Source: Acridotheres tristis
Lineage: Eukaryota; Chordata; Aves; Passeriformes; Sturnidae
Direction of reading: 5' to 3'
Assembly (NCBI GenBank): GCA_037013685.1
Contig: CM072890.1
Span: 11,919,043 to 11,983,042, forward strand
DNA length: 64,000 bases
The position numbers were made by a program, and so were the translations under genes. Each line of letters begins with the position of its first letter. Position 1 is the stretch's first letter. Below the pieces are notes generated by a model, which searched no databases, was not told the DNA's origin, and was given only the letters and a program-made list of their open reading frames with translations. This document shows positions 27,291 to 39,959 of the stretch, in pieces.

Positions 27291-28161
27291 GGCATCGCTG
27301 CCTTACGGCGGGAAGTGAGCGCTGGAGGATTTTCTGGCGCAATTCGTTTCCACTTTATGCCCAGGGCCACTCACTTTTTCCAAACTCCTACAAGTTTTGT
27401 GTGGGTCGTGGTAAAGATGAACCAGGGGATTCGCTGCGTTTGTCTGAAGAAAGGTTTTGTGTACAGGTGCTGCTGGCGAACAGCTCCCCCCCGCCCCCTC
27501 CCCGTGCTTGCTCAGATCATGTCCTTAAAATGCTCCAGTCTCAAAGTTCGTACATTTTAGTGGCCTCTTCCTGACGTGTTTGTTGTGTTTTGGAGGTCTC
27601 CTCAAGCCTTAGCCTAGTTGTTCCCAAGGGCACAAATACAGCTCATCTCCTAGGTAGGCATGTGTTTAAAATTATATCTAATTTTGGGCAGAGGTCGGGC
27701 CGGTGAGCTATTTCATTCCCTTGGAGCTGAAGGAGCGCTTCCCTGGGCTGTGGGAGTGCAGGGAGCGCCATGGACACGGGCAGGCACGCAGCAGCTCTGC
27801 TGGCCGGGTAGTAAACGTTTTATGGTTTAATGTCTCCTGCGTTGAAGTCTTCTTGGACAGAGAACAATATACTCGTATCTTAATATATGGCTGCACTAAA
27901 GCTTCAATGACTCTGGTTTATCTCAAATGTGAGTTCATTAGCCCTTTGTATACATTGAAATAGAGAGCAATTGCTTTTATTTCTCAGGTGTTGCTTTTGG
28001 GGTAGAAAGGCTGGAGGACACATGGGCTGAGGCATTGAATACGGGTTGGAATATTCATGCATCAAATACTACTGAAATACTCAGAGGAAATGGCCTCCTT
28101 CCAAGTGACTGTGCCTTTTGGTGTGATGCTTTTCTTTTTGTCTTTTTTGGTTTCCTTCTTT

Positions 28162-28183
28162 CCCCCCCCCCCCAAAAAAAAAA
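28162..28183. repeat. Poly(C)-poly(A) tract
   Basis: A run of 12 C is followed directly by 10 A. Such a junction is prone to sequencing and assembly length error. Confidence 0.85.
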
Positions 28184-28576
28184 CAGCCCACCTACTTTTG
28201 ATGTGAGCCTTTTCTTAAAATTATGCATTATGACTCTGTCACAGTCAGCTAAAAGTCCTTTGGGGCTTAAGGACTGAATGCAAGGCAGGTTGCTCAGGCA
28301 GACAATTCTCTATTTGCACAATATTTGAGCACTTCGTTTTCTTAATGTGTTTTCTCTTTTCTTTGCCTGTTACAGGAAACAGTCTGCAATTTATGTCCAA
28401 TGAGTGTTCTCCATTGAGTCAAGCATGATCTGGGCTTTGGCATAGAGTTTCTAGGGAACTGAACATACATAAATATATATGGCTAAATTGTTTTGCCTTG
28501 CTGAAGTTGACAGTAGGTATTCTGAAATTGCTCTTTATTCAGTGTAATGGACCTTTCTTCTCTCTTTGACTCTCAG

Positions 28577-28667
28577 GCACACCAGAGTTATTAACCAGGG
28601 GGAAATTATATCACCACCATGTGATTTCTTTAAAAATCATCCAGCCAAGGAAGTCACTCTTCTTATG
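28577..28667 (+). CDS. Candidate coding exon (30 codons)
   Basis: It has an excellent pyrimidine tract (cttctctctttgactctcag) and donor atg|gtaata. Two frames are open across it. The one I prefer reads RVINQGEIISPPCDFFKN, and the other reads TPELLTRGKLYHHHVISLK. That two frames are open weakens the coding argument. It is 1.1 kb downstream of the CpG island. Confidence 0.25.
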
Positions 28668-31600
28668 GTAATAAGAAATGAGTTCATCATCTGATGTTCT
28701 TTTCATAAGCCTAATTTAACTGCTTGAGGGAAGATGGGCTGCTTTAAAAACAACTACTTTAATTAGCATTAAATTGTTTGAATTGAAATCTTTTGAGGGG
28801 AGAACTTCATTGGTAATGAGATAATTTTAGATTGACCATATAAACACACCTTGCATGTGTTTAAGCTGTCTGTTTCTCGTGTGTTTAGTCAGTTTTCACG
28901 TAGACAAACTGGATCAGATGAGCTACTGAAACAGAGCACAGCTGTGCTGACTAAAAAAGAGCTGTGCCCACTTGTGTGTCCCCTCTGTGGTCATACTTAC
29001 ATGTGATTTATTTTTAAGTAGAGGATGGGATGCTTTCTTGGTCAGATACAGGACTTATTGTCAAAAATGCAAGTTTTTATTTCTGCTCTGGTCCTGACTA
29101 CTTGTGCAAGCTGGAGAAAGCACATAGTTCCCTTACTCTTTGTCTATAAATTGAGTGTTATTAATTCAGTGATGCAAAGAATGGGATAAATACTTAGATT
29201 AGTTAGCCTGCAGTGTCAGAATATGAAAATAAATACCTTTTAAAGCTGTGAGCAGTTCTTCAACCAGGTTAAGTTGAAATGGCTTCCCTAAACCCCTGGA
29301 GGTGTCAGGGTAGGTCCATATGATCTGAAGGTCTGATCCATGTGCATTCTGGAGTTCAGCCTTTACAAAAGTATCAGGGTTTGCATATTGGAGAGCCTAT
29401 AAAGGCTGGAAGGAATCTCTAATGTTACTTATTAATGGTCTCTATTATTAGAAGGAAAAAAGTTTGTGTTAAATTTTTCAAATTGGCAGTGCATTTAAAG
29501 CTGAAGCAAATTTGATTCTGCAGGCTGTACAGAAGTGAAAGAGGTCACCATCACTACCATGGTGGGCTTTTTTCCTTCTTTGCTTTGACAACACTTTGCA
29601 AAGCTTGAGGAGAAAAATTATACACAGCTGTAGTATACTTACTTTAATTAAAGAAAAATCTATGTCTGTATAATCTAAGGGAAGGAAATAATAAAGCTGA
29701 GGAAACACGAAAATATCTGCAGGCTACTTGGCTTTGCTAAAGTGACTTTGCATTGAAAATATATACTGTACTTGCCCAATAGAATGTAAAATATTATTTA
29801 TTTACTCTGTGATGAGGGCTGACCCACTTATTTCTGTTCCATATTAAATGGTGAGGGGCATGAACACTATCTCCAGGTTAATATTTCACTGCTCTCCAGG
29901 TCTTTTTGTCCTTGTCAAATATTACACAGCTTCTCTATATGGCTGAGCTTTTCTTGCTAGATGTGATTAGGGGAGAAAATTAGTTTTGGCCCACACCATG
30001 TAGACCTCCAAAAGAAAAGGCCTGAGGGGGAGATTTTATTCAGTAACCCTTTACACCCCTACAGAGCAATGAAGTGCTTCAGCAGAGCCCCAAATGCCTT
30101 TGTGCAGCTGTGAAAGGCACTAGTCGGTGTGCAAAGGACACCTCAGCTCCCACAGTGGCCACAGCAGCACATCCCTCTAGCCCTGGGCTGGCAGGGCTGG
30201 CTGGAGAGTGCAGCACTTCTGCTGTGTGCTGTAATCACACCCTGCAAGAGTCTGCACAGCCCTTTGGGGTTTTACCTGTCACAGTTTACCAGCTGCTGTC
30301 CTATAATCCAGATAGGAATGGATGGGTGTAGAGTGGGGATGCCAATCAGCAGAGCATTCCATGTTCAGCTTCAAGCTCTGTGTGTGCACAGAGCACCTGT
30401 CTTCTCTTTCCTAGGTTACTTACATCCTCTGCTAATTATTTGTATGGGATGGGTCCATTTCTTTTCAGTCCTTTTGACCAACAAAGAGTGTCTGGGTGAC
30501 AGAGTAACAGAGTTCATTTGTTTCACAGAAATATGTTGCCTTTTACCAATAGAGGCTCCTGATCCTGAAAACGTCAGGATATTAAGAGTGAATAATAAAA
30601 GAGGGTGAATGCACTCCATTTTCATGCAGCCTGGTGTGTTCTGCAGGCAGTGGGCACTTCACAGTCCTTAACTTTGGGATATCAGTGTTAGGATACACGT
30701 AGGAAGATGTTGTTCCCAGACATCTTGTCTCTAGGCAGATACCCACATTAAATAAGGAAAGACCAGGAGAGAGAATAAGATGGAAAGAGCAAGACTATGC
30801 CAGGGAATAAAAGCATGTAAACTATGCTATTTGATACTTGGAGAGAATCTGGTTTGGTTTCCCCCCTTGTACTGAAGGTGATGAGAAGTGGTGAGCCTGG
30901 TTCTGTTCCCCTACCACAAAGTTTTAGATAAATATCTCCACACAGCTTGACTCCAGGGGCAGATTTTCTTTCCTTGCTTTGTTCTTTATGTTAAGGCTGT
31001 TTACAACTGTCTCTGACATTTTGCTAGAACTTCTATGATTTTTCTTTCATCAGTATATATTTTTTAAATTACAGTGCTCTCTTTTTCCTGTTCTACATCT
31101 TCCAGAAACATATGCATTTGTGTTTTGCTAGACCTTTTGTTATATGTTGGCTCCCTTCTGTCACAGGAGAGTGTTGGGTGAAAAGAAAACTACTGCTTTG
31201 TCCCTGTGCTGTCTCCTATATTGTGTCATTTTGTTCTGCTAGACAAACTATCTTTGATTTAGTGGGCTTGAAGTATGAGTGCATAATAGATTATCTGTCA
31301 CTGGACCAAATCAATCATGGTTAACAGTGTATTGACAGGGCATATAGCAACTATCCTTGACCTGAGGTTTAAAGTACCTGTTGTCAGCATCATGTGGTTC
31401 TTGTTCCTGCTTGGCATGAACTTTGAGGCAGAATATTCTTTATCAGCTCTTTTATTATAATGCATGTACTAGTTTTGTCTCTGACACATTTTTGCTTTTT
31501 AACTAATATAGGCCTCCCTTTTCATTTGTGTAGCACAGAACCCAGCCAGGCAGTGCTCAGAGTTTTAAAAATAAAAGAGAGAGAACCTCTTTTGATTTAA

Positions 31601-32485
31601 ATAGAAGCCAGCCTTTGAACACTGAAATAACACTGAGATTTTCATTGTAGTTAGGCTGCCATTTAATTGCCCAGGCCAGGATGTTTTACATATTCATTTG
31701 TGGTACCTGCTTTTGGAGGGAAAGTATGGAATTATTTTTGTCCATTATGGCAGTTCCTTTGCTCCTTTACTCACTTCTGGCATTTAGCTTCAGCATTTCT
31801 CTCCCACAGCCCTAGGCACTGTGCACAACAGTATAGTTTAATGTTATAGCCAAATGTTCCTGCTGTTTGCTGTGTAGCATCAGAGCTGCAGTAGTTTCTG
31901 TTGGAGGAGTCCTTTTCCTCCCCAGTGAGGGTGTTTTGGTATTTGCCCCATGTTCCTGGTGACAGGGCCGGACTGAATCATTCCTCTGGGCTGGGATGGA
32001 CAGGTGAGGTAGTGCTCTTGTTTCCAGTGATAATGGTGCTTATTAGAATTCAGAGATCCCAAGGGTGATTGGAGCATGTGAACATCCCTGCTGAACTTAC
32101 TGGTACTTAAGTTCAATATGTGCTTAAATGCTAAAGTAGGAGCTTATTTTGGGTCTCCATGCATCCTTACAAAGATGAAATGGTGATGTGGAATAAATAA
32201 AGTAATTACTGCCAAGTGAAAAATAAAGGACTTGTAGGAATATTATTGATGTACTTTGCTACTTCAGAAGAAATCTATTTGGTCAGCTTCCAGGCAAGCA
32301 GTGTCTTTGCTGTAGTTTGGCTTATGGTTTATGGACAAATGAAAATATATTTTGCCTATGAACAACGGTACTAAACCTTCATCTTACTTATCAGAACGTC
32401 CATATATTCACACAAGAATGACCCAACATCTACCAGAATGGATTTTTCCTCATTGTTCCCTATTTTGTTTTATGGAAATGGGGGG

Positions 32486-32863
32486 TGTTTAGCCTGGAGA
32501 AAAGGAGACTGAGGGGAGACCTCATCATTCTCTACAACTGCCTGAAAGGACGTTGTAGTGATGTGGGCGTTAGTCTCTTCTCACAGGCAACAAGTGACGG
32601 GATGAGAGGAGACAGCCTCAGGTTCTACCCTGGGAGGTTTAGATTGGGTAGTAGGAAAAAATTTCTTCACAGAAAAGAACGTAAAATATTGGAATAGACC
32701 TCCCAGGGAAGTGGAGGAGTCACTGTCCTTGGAGGTGTTAAAAAATCACGTGGATATGTCACCTGAGGGCATGGTTTAACAGTGAACAGAGTGGTGGTAC
32801 TGGCTTGATGGTTTCTCTTGATCTTAAAGGTCTTTTCCAACATGAGGGATTCTACAATTCTAT
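32486..32863 (+). mobile_element. CR1 LINE 3' end
   Basis: The fragment starts at tttagcctggagaaaaggag, a stretch of CR1 near the end of its second frame, and runs through the 3' UTR to gattctacaattctat. It contains small indels but is otherwise collinear with the 3' end of avian CR1. It is 5' truncated and non-coding. A 159-codon minus frame at 32667-33146 is partly its antisense. Confidence 0.93.
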
Positions 32864-35800
32864 CCAAATGCTTTCTTGCATTGTCTCCTAATCCAGACAC
32901 CCAAATGCCTTCTGTTTGCATAATTAATGATATGTTAATATCTTCTCTGCTCTTTATCTCCCAAACAGGGGGTTTTTTGAAGAGGAAGGAGAAATATTTT
33001 CCTCTGTGGACCAGCCTGTAAATACATGTTGTAGGCAAGGACAAGTTGGTAGCTTGCTTCCTGTTTGGGTCAGAAGTGAGGAGGTCTTTGGTGAATCTTA
33101 GCTCCTGCTCTTCTGTATTTGTTCCTTTTTCCTGTTTGAGGCTCAAAGAAGCTCAAAGTGAGATCATGGTGCTTATTGCAAGTTGTCTGGAAGAAAATAA
33201 AACTGTGTTCCCAAGTTGCTAATCAGTTTAATCCTCACGCCAAAGACACAGGCAGGCACTGGAGGGCTGATGTCCAGCATTTCTGCTGCTCCTGTTGGCA
33301 GCCATGTTCCTGCCCCATTCCGTGGCAGAAGGTGACACTGTGCCCAGTTAGCTGTGTGCTGTGTGGGACCCTGACCTGGGGCTGGGGAAGTGCCTGGCTG
33401 CTGAGTGAGTGACCACATCATGGTTTGCATCTGCAGCCCCACAGGATGTTTCAGATGACCAGGGCCCGGGCTTCCTACTGAAAACAGGTGGAACCTGAGC
33501 TTTTCTCACAGCTTGAAAATGTGGAGATGTGAAATATGTTTTGTACCCACCGGTATTGCTGATTTACCGGTTTTTGTGGGAATTCTTGCATGCATGCAGA
33601 AGGGTAATTATGTGAAACATATTCCTAGAAAAGCTTCAGACATAACTCTTAGGGGAAACAATATCAGACACTATGAATTAGTACGTAGACATCTAAACAA
33701 TAGATCATGCTTTAAGAGGATCATGTATTGCAAAACTGCAGGGCTCCAGCAGATTTATTTCTAGGGACAAAGCTGTGGAATTAAGTAATTCTGTGTCCTC
33801 CTGTGTTTTTCATTATATAAGTGCTTAGCTTCTGCAGACAAAACTTTAAGGAACTTAGAGCATTATCATACAAAGACTTCAGACTATCCTTTTGCCAAAA
33901 CATCCTAGTGAATGAATGAATACAAAAGAAAATATCATTCATTATGACCTGTAATCAAGAATAGAGAAGTTGAACTGAAAACACAGGCAGAAAAACTGCA
34001 TTTTTCACACCTTATATACTTCTCATGGTGCAAATTTGAAGATACCCATTTGTTTGATTTTTTTTTTCCCCCTTAGCTAGATTGTGATATCCATATATTC
34101 CTCATGTCCAGTTCAGCAGAACTCAAATACAGGCCTGGCTCTGTGTGAGAGCTGTGATGGATTTTATAAATGTGTTGCAAAGTTTCACATTTCCATGTGC
34201 CAGGCCAGGGAACTGCATCTCCATTTCAGAAAAAAAAATGAGCTCACAGTGTGCCTACTGTGTGATTTGTGTGCCAGTCACACCTCTTGTCACCGTGTTC
34301 AGCACACATGAAATGCACTCCTGTATTTTGCTTGGCTCAAGTTTGAGGAAAGGCAGGTTACAAGAAAGTGTTTAAAGCTTTTATTAATGCATTTATTATG
34401 GTGAAGTATTGGATTATAACCTGCAGGAGCCCAAATGTGAAAATATTTTTGTGACATCCAAGTAGTACAGCAACAACAGAGAGATGGAGCTCAAGAGGAG
34501 AACCTTATCATTGTTTATAGTAAATATGAAACAAATAAACAGCTATTGTAGGACAAACAAGTGACATTGTCAGGAATGGCACTGACCTTTGTTTTTTTAG
34601 GACAAATAATGAAGTCCTAATTTCCTTACACATGTATAAAACAAAGACAGAAATGGTATAAAATACACAGGTCTGAACTCACTACTTCTTTACAGTGACA
34701 TAACCTGATACTTTTTATCCTCTCTTCCTTTAGCTGAAATGGTTATGGTATTGATGCAAGTAAGGTAGATGCAGGATGTTTTAAATTTTCAGAGAAAATG
34801 TTTGTAATGTTACTTTTTAATGTAAGAGTTAAACAGCTGCTGTTTCTTGTTGCTATGCAGGTAAATGAGAGCCTGGTAGAGGTTTCAGGAGAGAGAGGAC
34901 AGAAGTAGATGTTTTGTGTGAGTAATGCCATTGGCTGGGGTGAGGACAGAGGTGGTAATGCACACAGAGTTACAGAAGGGCATGAGCAGAAGACAAAAAG
35001 CAAGTGTTTCCAGAATTCCCAATTTTTTGTTACAGGATTTTTTTGATGCTGTTATAAGTTTTGGCACCAGTTGCTGTTGTAAAGAGGATGGTATGTTAGG
35101 TCACAGGTTTAACCCAGAACTTATCTATTTCTTTTAATACTGGAGATATCCAAGAACTGAAGTGTAGGCTGTTTTTTTCAGTTACTCACTTTTCAGAATT
35201 TCCTCGTCATGTCACTGTTGACTGTTCCACTGTTGGTTCCCATGTTGCCCATTCCCTTATAATCTCACAAGAGACCTCAACCTCGTTTTCTTTGTGAATT
35301 CCATGATTGCTGAACTTCATCTGTGTACAAAATACTAATACATCTCCTTCCCTTCATTCCAACTCTTGGGACATCTGCTTGTTCCTTCAATGACATTCAT
35401 TGTCACAAGAGTTCAGAGCACTCTCACCAGCTCTTATCTCAGGACTTGAGAGTGACCATGTGCTCCTTTCCCAATAGCTTCCCTGCAGGGTTGTGTTTCC
35501 ATACAGTCCCTTTTGGTTATTCCAGATGTTTGATAATGGTGCCATTGCTGAAAGAAAATGTTTAGCAGGGTCAAAGTTAGTTAAACTTTCAGCTGAAATG
35601 CTTGTTGAGCACAAAAGAAGTGAGATTGCCAAAGACATGAACAAATGGTGATCCTTCTCAGACTTAGGGTAGTTCTGAAATGCTGCTCCTTTATCTTCCT
35701 CGGGGTTTGGGGGGAGAGGCTTGGATTGTTGGGAGATTTTGTGGTTTGGTTGGTTTTGGGGGTATGGTGATACTCTGCTCATCCTGAAGGAGCAACCAAC

Positions 35801-36560
35801 TGATGTTCCCAGATTTTCTTTCTGGTTCTGACCTAGAAGGGCAACTCCTTTATTGAGTAGATGTGCCTGGGACAGGGAGGAGTGCAATGAATGTGGTGAG
35901 CAAAAGGAACTGAAGCACCATAAGTGAAGTCAGAGGAGCTGAGCTGGGAGGACCTTGCTGTACATCTGTGAGTGCATGGCCTCACTGCACTGCCTCAGAG
36001 GCCAGGGAAGCTCGTGAGAGACCATCATTGCCACTACATACTCAGCTGCTCGTTGTTTCAAGGACCCGTGGTGGGTTTGGGGGTTTTATTTTGTGTGACT
36101 CAGTGCCACTGTTCTGCTATGGTTGAGCATTCTTCATGATTAACACACCTGGAGTTTTGCAAGCATGGTGGTTTTCCAAGCTGGTTACACAGAAGCAGTT
36201 TGGGCTGCTGTGCTTCCTGGCATAAGGTCTGCTAGTGGAGAGATGTGAGAAGATGAGAGAAGGCTTTGGGGTCTTTCCTTTTTCTGTGGTGGTTAAATGC
36301 CAAGGCTTTCAATAACTTCAGTTCCAGCTGGGTCATTGGGATTCTGAACTATGTACTTCAGCATAGTTTATGGATTTTAAACCTGTCACATTGTACTTTT
36401 ATTATAGATATGGTCTTGCACTTGTAAGCTGTTTTCTTGATCTTTTGCCAGCAAGGCTTTTGTAGCAGTCTTTGGAAGATATACTGTAGCAGGTCCCTTT
36501 TATAATATCTATCATTAATACCTCTTTGGCATCTTGAAGAATTTCTTCTTTGCTGGAGAT
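32864..36560. other. Unique DNA, no named element
   Basis: It holds the candidate exons 32969-33017 and 33445-33487. A small hairpin lies at 33549-33571 (accggta, nine-base loop, taccggt). A G-rich run occurs near 35700-35765. The longest open frame is 166 codons on the minus strand (35387-35887), without a recognisable domain. Confidence 0.5.
32969..33487 (+). CDS. Candidate coding exon pair, acidic
   Basis: The exons 32969-33017 (acceptor ctctttatctcccaaacag, donor cct|gtaaat) and 33445-33487 (acceptor gccccacag, donor acag|gtggaa) join in phase 0. The first starts in phase 2 (GFFEEEGEIFSSVDQP) and the second continues DVSDDQGPGFLLKT, ending in phase 1 as the candidate exon at 39318 requires. 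The composition is Asp/Glu-rich. No family is recognised. Confidence 0.25.
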
Positions 36561-36569
36561 TGGAGCAGT

Positions 36570-37065
36570 TGATTAAGCAGCCTTTTGCTGTCCTCAGGCA
36601 ATTTCTCAGTTTTCCACCTTGTTTCAAATCTACCTTTCTAGCAAAGGTCCTGGAAAAAGGTTGTGGCAGGGCAACTGCAGCCCTTACCTTCATGGTAATA
36701 ATAAACTGTTTGAAAAATTTCAATCAGGCCAAAGCAGAGAGACAGCTTTAATGAGGATTTGTAGTGACCTTCTGTTTCATAGTAGGTGGATTCTGGCACA
36801 TTGTCAATTTTAATTCTTACTGATCTTCCTGTGGCTTTTGATACCAGAGATCATAAGTTTCTCTTAAAATACCTGTAGAAGCTCCTGAGCCCCGTGGGCT
36901 CCGTTCTGACATTGCTTCATTAGTATTTGCCTCAGTGGTGCCAGTTTGTCACTGTAAATATCTCATCTTCTGATATTGCCCCTGTGAACTGCCAGGTTCC
37001 CCGGGGCTATGAATTGGGCGTGTCCCTGGGATTCCTCTATGTATATGTGAACTACAGCTTGCATT
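36570..37065 (+). mobile_element. Ancient L2-like LINE reverse-transcriptase relic
   Basis: Pieces in different + frames read in the order expected for the RT of the L2 branch of LINEs. STFLAKVLEK, then QLQPYLHGNN-like text, FEKFQSG, ETALMRICSDLL, a stretch like DSGTLSILILLDLPVAFDTR, DHKFLLKYL, then a degraded QFVTVNISSSDIAPVNCQVPRG. The last corresponds to the motif before the catalytic block. Many frameshifts and stops separate them, so it is long dead. It does not resemble the RT of the avian CR1 copies here. L2-like assignment rests on established knowledge of RT motif order, read by eye. Confidence 0.65.
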
Positions 37066-39317
37066 CTCAAAACTTGTACACATTATAATGACCTGCAGAA
37101 AGGCCTTAGACATGGTTATTTCTTACACCTATTTCTGTGCATATAACAGCAGAACTTGCCTATCAAAGTGCAGACTGTGAAATGTTGCAAAAGTAAATGC
37201 AAACACAATGGGGTTCTGGTTGTCTATTATCTCATTTTGATTGAATCACATTGTTTTGGTTTGAATTTGTTTTCTTAAATTACGGAAGTAGTCTCGGTAT
37301 GGAGATGAGATTTAGTCTGTTTCTGGTTAGTCATGTAATTCTGGGGAGATTTTTGGGTGGCAATAGGCAGCAGAGGCTGGCTGCTGTTACTGGTTTGGGT
37401 AATAATAAGACTTGCTGATAGAAAATCGGCAATGATGACTAAATCATCAACTTTTTTGTCTAGCAGAACTTTACTTACGGACCATGCGTTAGAGGAATCT
37501 TCCTTATCCTTTAGAAAAATTAAAAATTGAAAATGTGACACCTTTATTTCATGTATAGAGGGAACTTTTTTATGGTTAATCTGATCTTCTTACTCTTTTT
37601 TTTTTCTTGATTCCTAGTGACTTGAGGTAATCTCGTATGGAATGTATCAATAGATAAATAGGTACCACTGGGCTAGATATTGTGACTGTGGAGTTTTATC
37701 AGTGGAGAGACAGAATATACCTGTGACACGATTGATTTTACCCTAGGAAGGCTTCTACAGATTTAAATCTTTGGCTTTAGCCAAGGAACTATAGTTTGGA
37801 GGGTTGGAGTTCATACAAGGTTATGGTCTGAAGAGACATAGGCTTGGGAAGGAAAAGCACAAAAAAGCAAAATGTCAAGGACCCCAGAGCCTGTGTGTGC
37901 AATGCTTGGTGTCACCGACCTTTGAGCAGTACTGCTGGTGGCAATCGTGCCCACCCAAAGGGGGCAGCACATCTGTGGAACGCTGTTTTGAGGACTGGGT
38001 TAATAAAGTGGTTGGACTCACTTCATTTGGGGAGATGCTTTTGAGGGTGAGGGAAGAGACATGGAGGAATTGGTTCCCTGAAGGGCTGTGTTGCACTGCA
38101 GAGCATCCAGAACATGAGAGGAGCTTTGCCACGACTTCTTTTGGCCTGTGCTGTCATAACAGGGTGTGTCTGAGCTCCTGGTTCATGGTATCCATTTAAA
38201 CTGTCCCTCTTCAGAGAAGAGCTAGTTAGAAACTTATCTTCCGATTCAGTGTATATATCCTCAAACTGTACTCACCTGTTTGGATCATGTCTCACTTTGA
38301 AATGATTTCTAAGTTCTCTTATTCACAACCACTGGATTTAGCTGTGGGAGCTAAATCTGACAGGGATTATGAATTGAAGTCCACCACCACCACAGTTCAC
38401 AGTCCAGGGTGTTAAAGTGAACTGAAGTCAATAGTGGTTTACATTAGAATGTGCCTGCCTCTGAACTGGAAACTGAAGAATGGACACATCACCTGGATGT
38501 GCCTCTGCAGCTTTCAGCAGAGAGTAGGGTGGCAAATATCAAGGAAGTTCAACTTTGCTTAATAGGATTTGGAACATCTCACAGGGAAATGCTCTTTTTT
38601 GACAGCTTGCATGATTGTTTTCTTCTCTTTGTGCTTTGATTTATATTTGACACATATTAATGTTTTCATGTATTTCTAATTTACATAATTTCTTCAAATT
38701 TTGTAATTTCATGTGTTTTTGCCATTTATCTCAAATTGCTATCAGCTGTAATTATCACACTGTTTTCCTAAGTACAAATAAAAATGCAAACTAAAACCAA
38801 GACAACAACCATGTTGTTTTCCACATGAGACAATTTCTGTGTTTAATACCCTGCTTCTAGTCAGTTATTATACAGCTCTTATCTGTGTAATTCACTGTTC
38901 TGTCTCCACCAGTGGCCAGAAAGAACAAGGCAGCAGCTTGCTTAAATACACATTTAGAAATTGTTTAATGATTTCAGATTATTTTGACTGTTTCTAGTTT
39001 TATCTAGCTGGCTTTTAATTCCTTATTTTCTAATTAAATCCAAAGAAATGATTGTATCCGATGCTTTTGTAAAAAAAAGTTATAAATATAACTAGTAGAA
39101 CCTTATCAGATTGAAATAATGGATCAGTAATTTCATTAGTTTGAAATAGTCTCTGTAAACAAGCGCTGCTTTTTCTCTTCAGTTCTCTTAAAGCGTGAGA
39201 ATCTGAAAATGTTGTTTTTACATAACAACACTTTCATAACATAAATTATTAGAAATGTGCCTGTGTTTCTAGTTTTTCCAAACAATGCTGTGTGGTTTTT
39301 GTTTTGTGTTTTTTCAG

Positions 39318-39425
39318 TTTCTCAGCCTCCCCCAGCTGACCATGAGTTTCAGAAAACGCCTGTGGGTGCTGACAGGTGGCAGGGACTCCCTCTCAGCCCT
39401 ATGGTGTGGATACCTGAACCAACAG
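39318..39425 (+). CDS. Candidate coding exon, symmetric phase 1-1
   Basis: It is 108 bases with a very strong acceptor (gttttgtgttttttcag) and donor aacag|gtatgc. It is open in a proline-rich frame (SQPPPADHEFQKTPVGADRW, then QGLPLSPMVWIPEPT). A second frame (about FLSLPQLTMSFRKRLW) is also open. A 1-1 phase exon could be skipped without a frameshift. The next candidate, 39960-40009, joins in frame as VTEDDVENMKDFLLQSA. Confidence 0.3.
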
Positions 39426-39959
39426 GTATGCTCTGTTTTCAAGGGCTGCCTTACTGTTCTTTTCTGTCATTGTTTTTGATTAATCTGAGGCACCGTGACC
39501 ATCAGATAGCATTGTTGAGCTGTAATGTTTAGGTCCTGTTTGTTTCCTTGAACCAGAAAGACAGCATCAAACCTTATCACCCGAACTAAATATTCCCAGC
39601 ACAGCTCCCCTCCCCCAGGGGCTGCGCTAGCTTTGTGTTAAATAGCATATTGATTACAAGATTACAGCATTTGTATGTAGAAAGTGAACGGTCATGGGCT
39701 TTTACATTTCAATTGCCTATTTATCTCTGTGGAAAATTGTACACGTTCACAGAGGAACTGCTTGAGGTGATTCAGCACAATGTGGGGAAAATGACTGGGA
39801 CAAAGAAGCAGTTCCGTGCTCTTCTGGGGACTCTGTTCTTCGGGACCCTTGTATCTCTGTGGGTGAACATCAATGGCAGAAGAAAAGGGTCAAGACTTTG
39901 CCTGTGTTGTCAGCGATGCAAAAGGTGGAGTCTCTTCTTTCCTTCCTCTTGTGTTGCAG

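Larger units (their letters stand above)
26380..27500. promoter_or_regulatory. CpG island, probable promoter
   Basis: CpG density jumps far above the surroundings. It is highest at 26760-26870, which contains GC boxes (cccgcccc at 26762-26769 and gggcgggg at 26842-26849). No TATA box is evident. This fits a TATA-less, broad promoter. Direction is not fixed by sequence. Candidate exons of the right-hand model start about 1.1 kb downstream on the + strand, which favours + transcription, but a bidirectional promoter or an isolated non-coding transcript is possible. A possible first-exon donor is gtg|gtaaag at 27411. Confidence 0.75.
27501..32485. other. Unique DNA downstream of the CpG island
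   Basis: Apart from candidate exons 28577-28667, 28893-28999 and 30529-30604 and the C/A tract at 28162-28183, no element is recognised. A strong acceptor-like site (tctttgcctgttacag) at 28375 opens onto a stretch with stops in all frames, so it could only be a 5' UTR or non-coding exon. Confidence 0.5.

Noticed and set aside
28376..28512. Strong acceptor-like site followed by an exon-like stretch
   Set aside because: All three frames contain stops. It could be a 5' UTR or non-coding exon, but nothing else supports it.
30129..30608. 159-codon + strand open frame
   Set aside because: No domain. The composition changes along its length and it crosses a splice-like acceptor. It is better explained as chance, with at most its end (30529-30604) as a candidate exon.
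32667..33146. 159-codon minus-strand open frame
   Set aside because: About 40% of it is antisense to a CR1 3' end, and the rest overlaps candidate + strand exon sequence. There is no domain.
33549..33571. Small hairpin (accggta/taccggt)
   Set aside because: A seven-base stem with a nine-base loop is common by chance. It is too short for a microRNA precursor and has no U-run or other context.
35387..35887. 166-codon minus-strand open frame
   Set aside because: No recognisable domain. With about 5% stop codons and several thousand stop-to-stop intervals in six frames, roughly one frame of this length is expected by chance.
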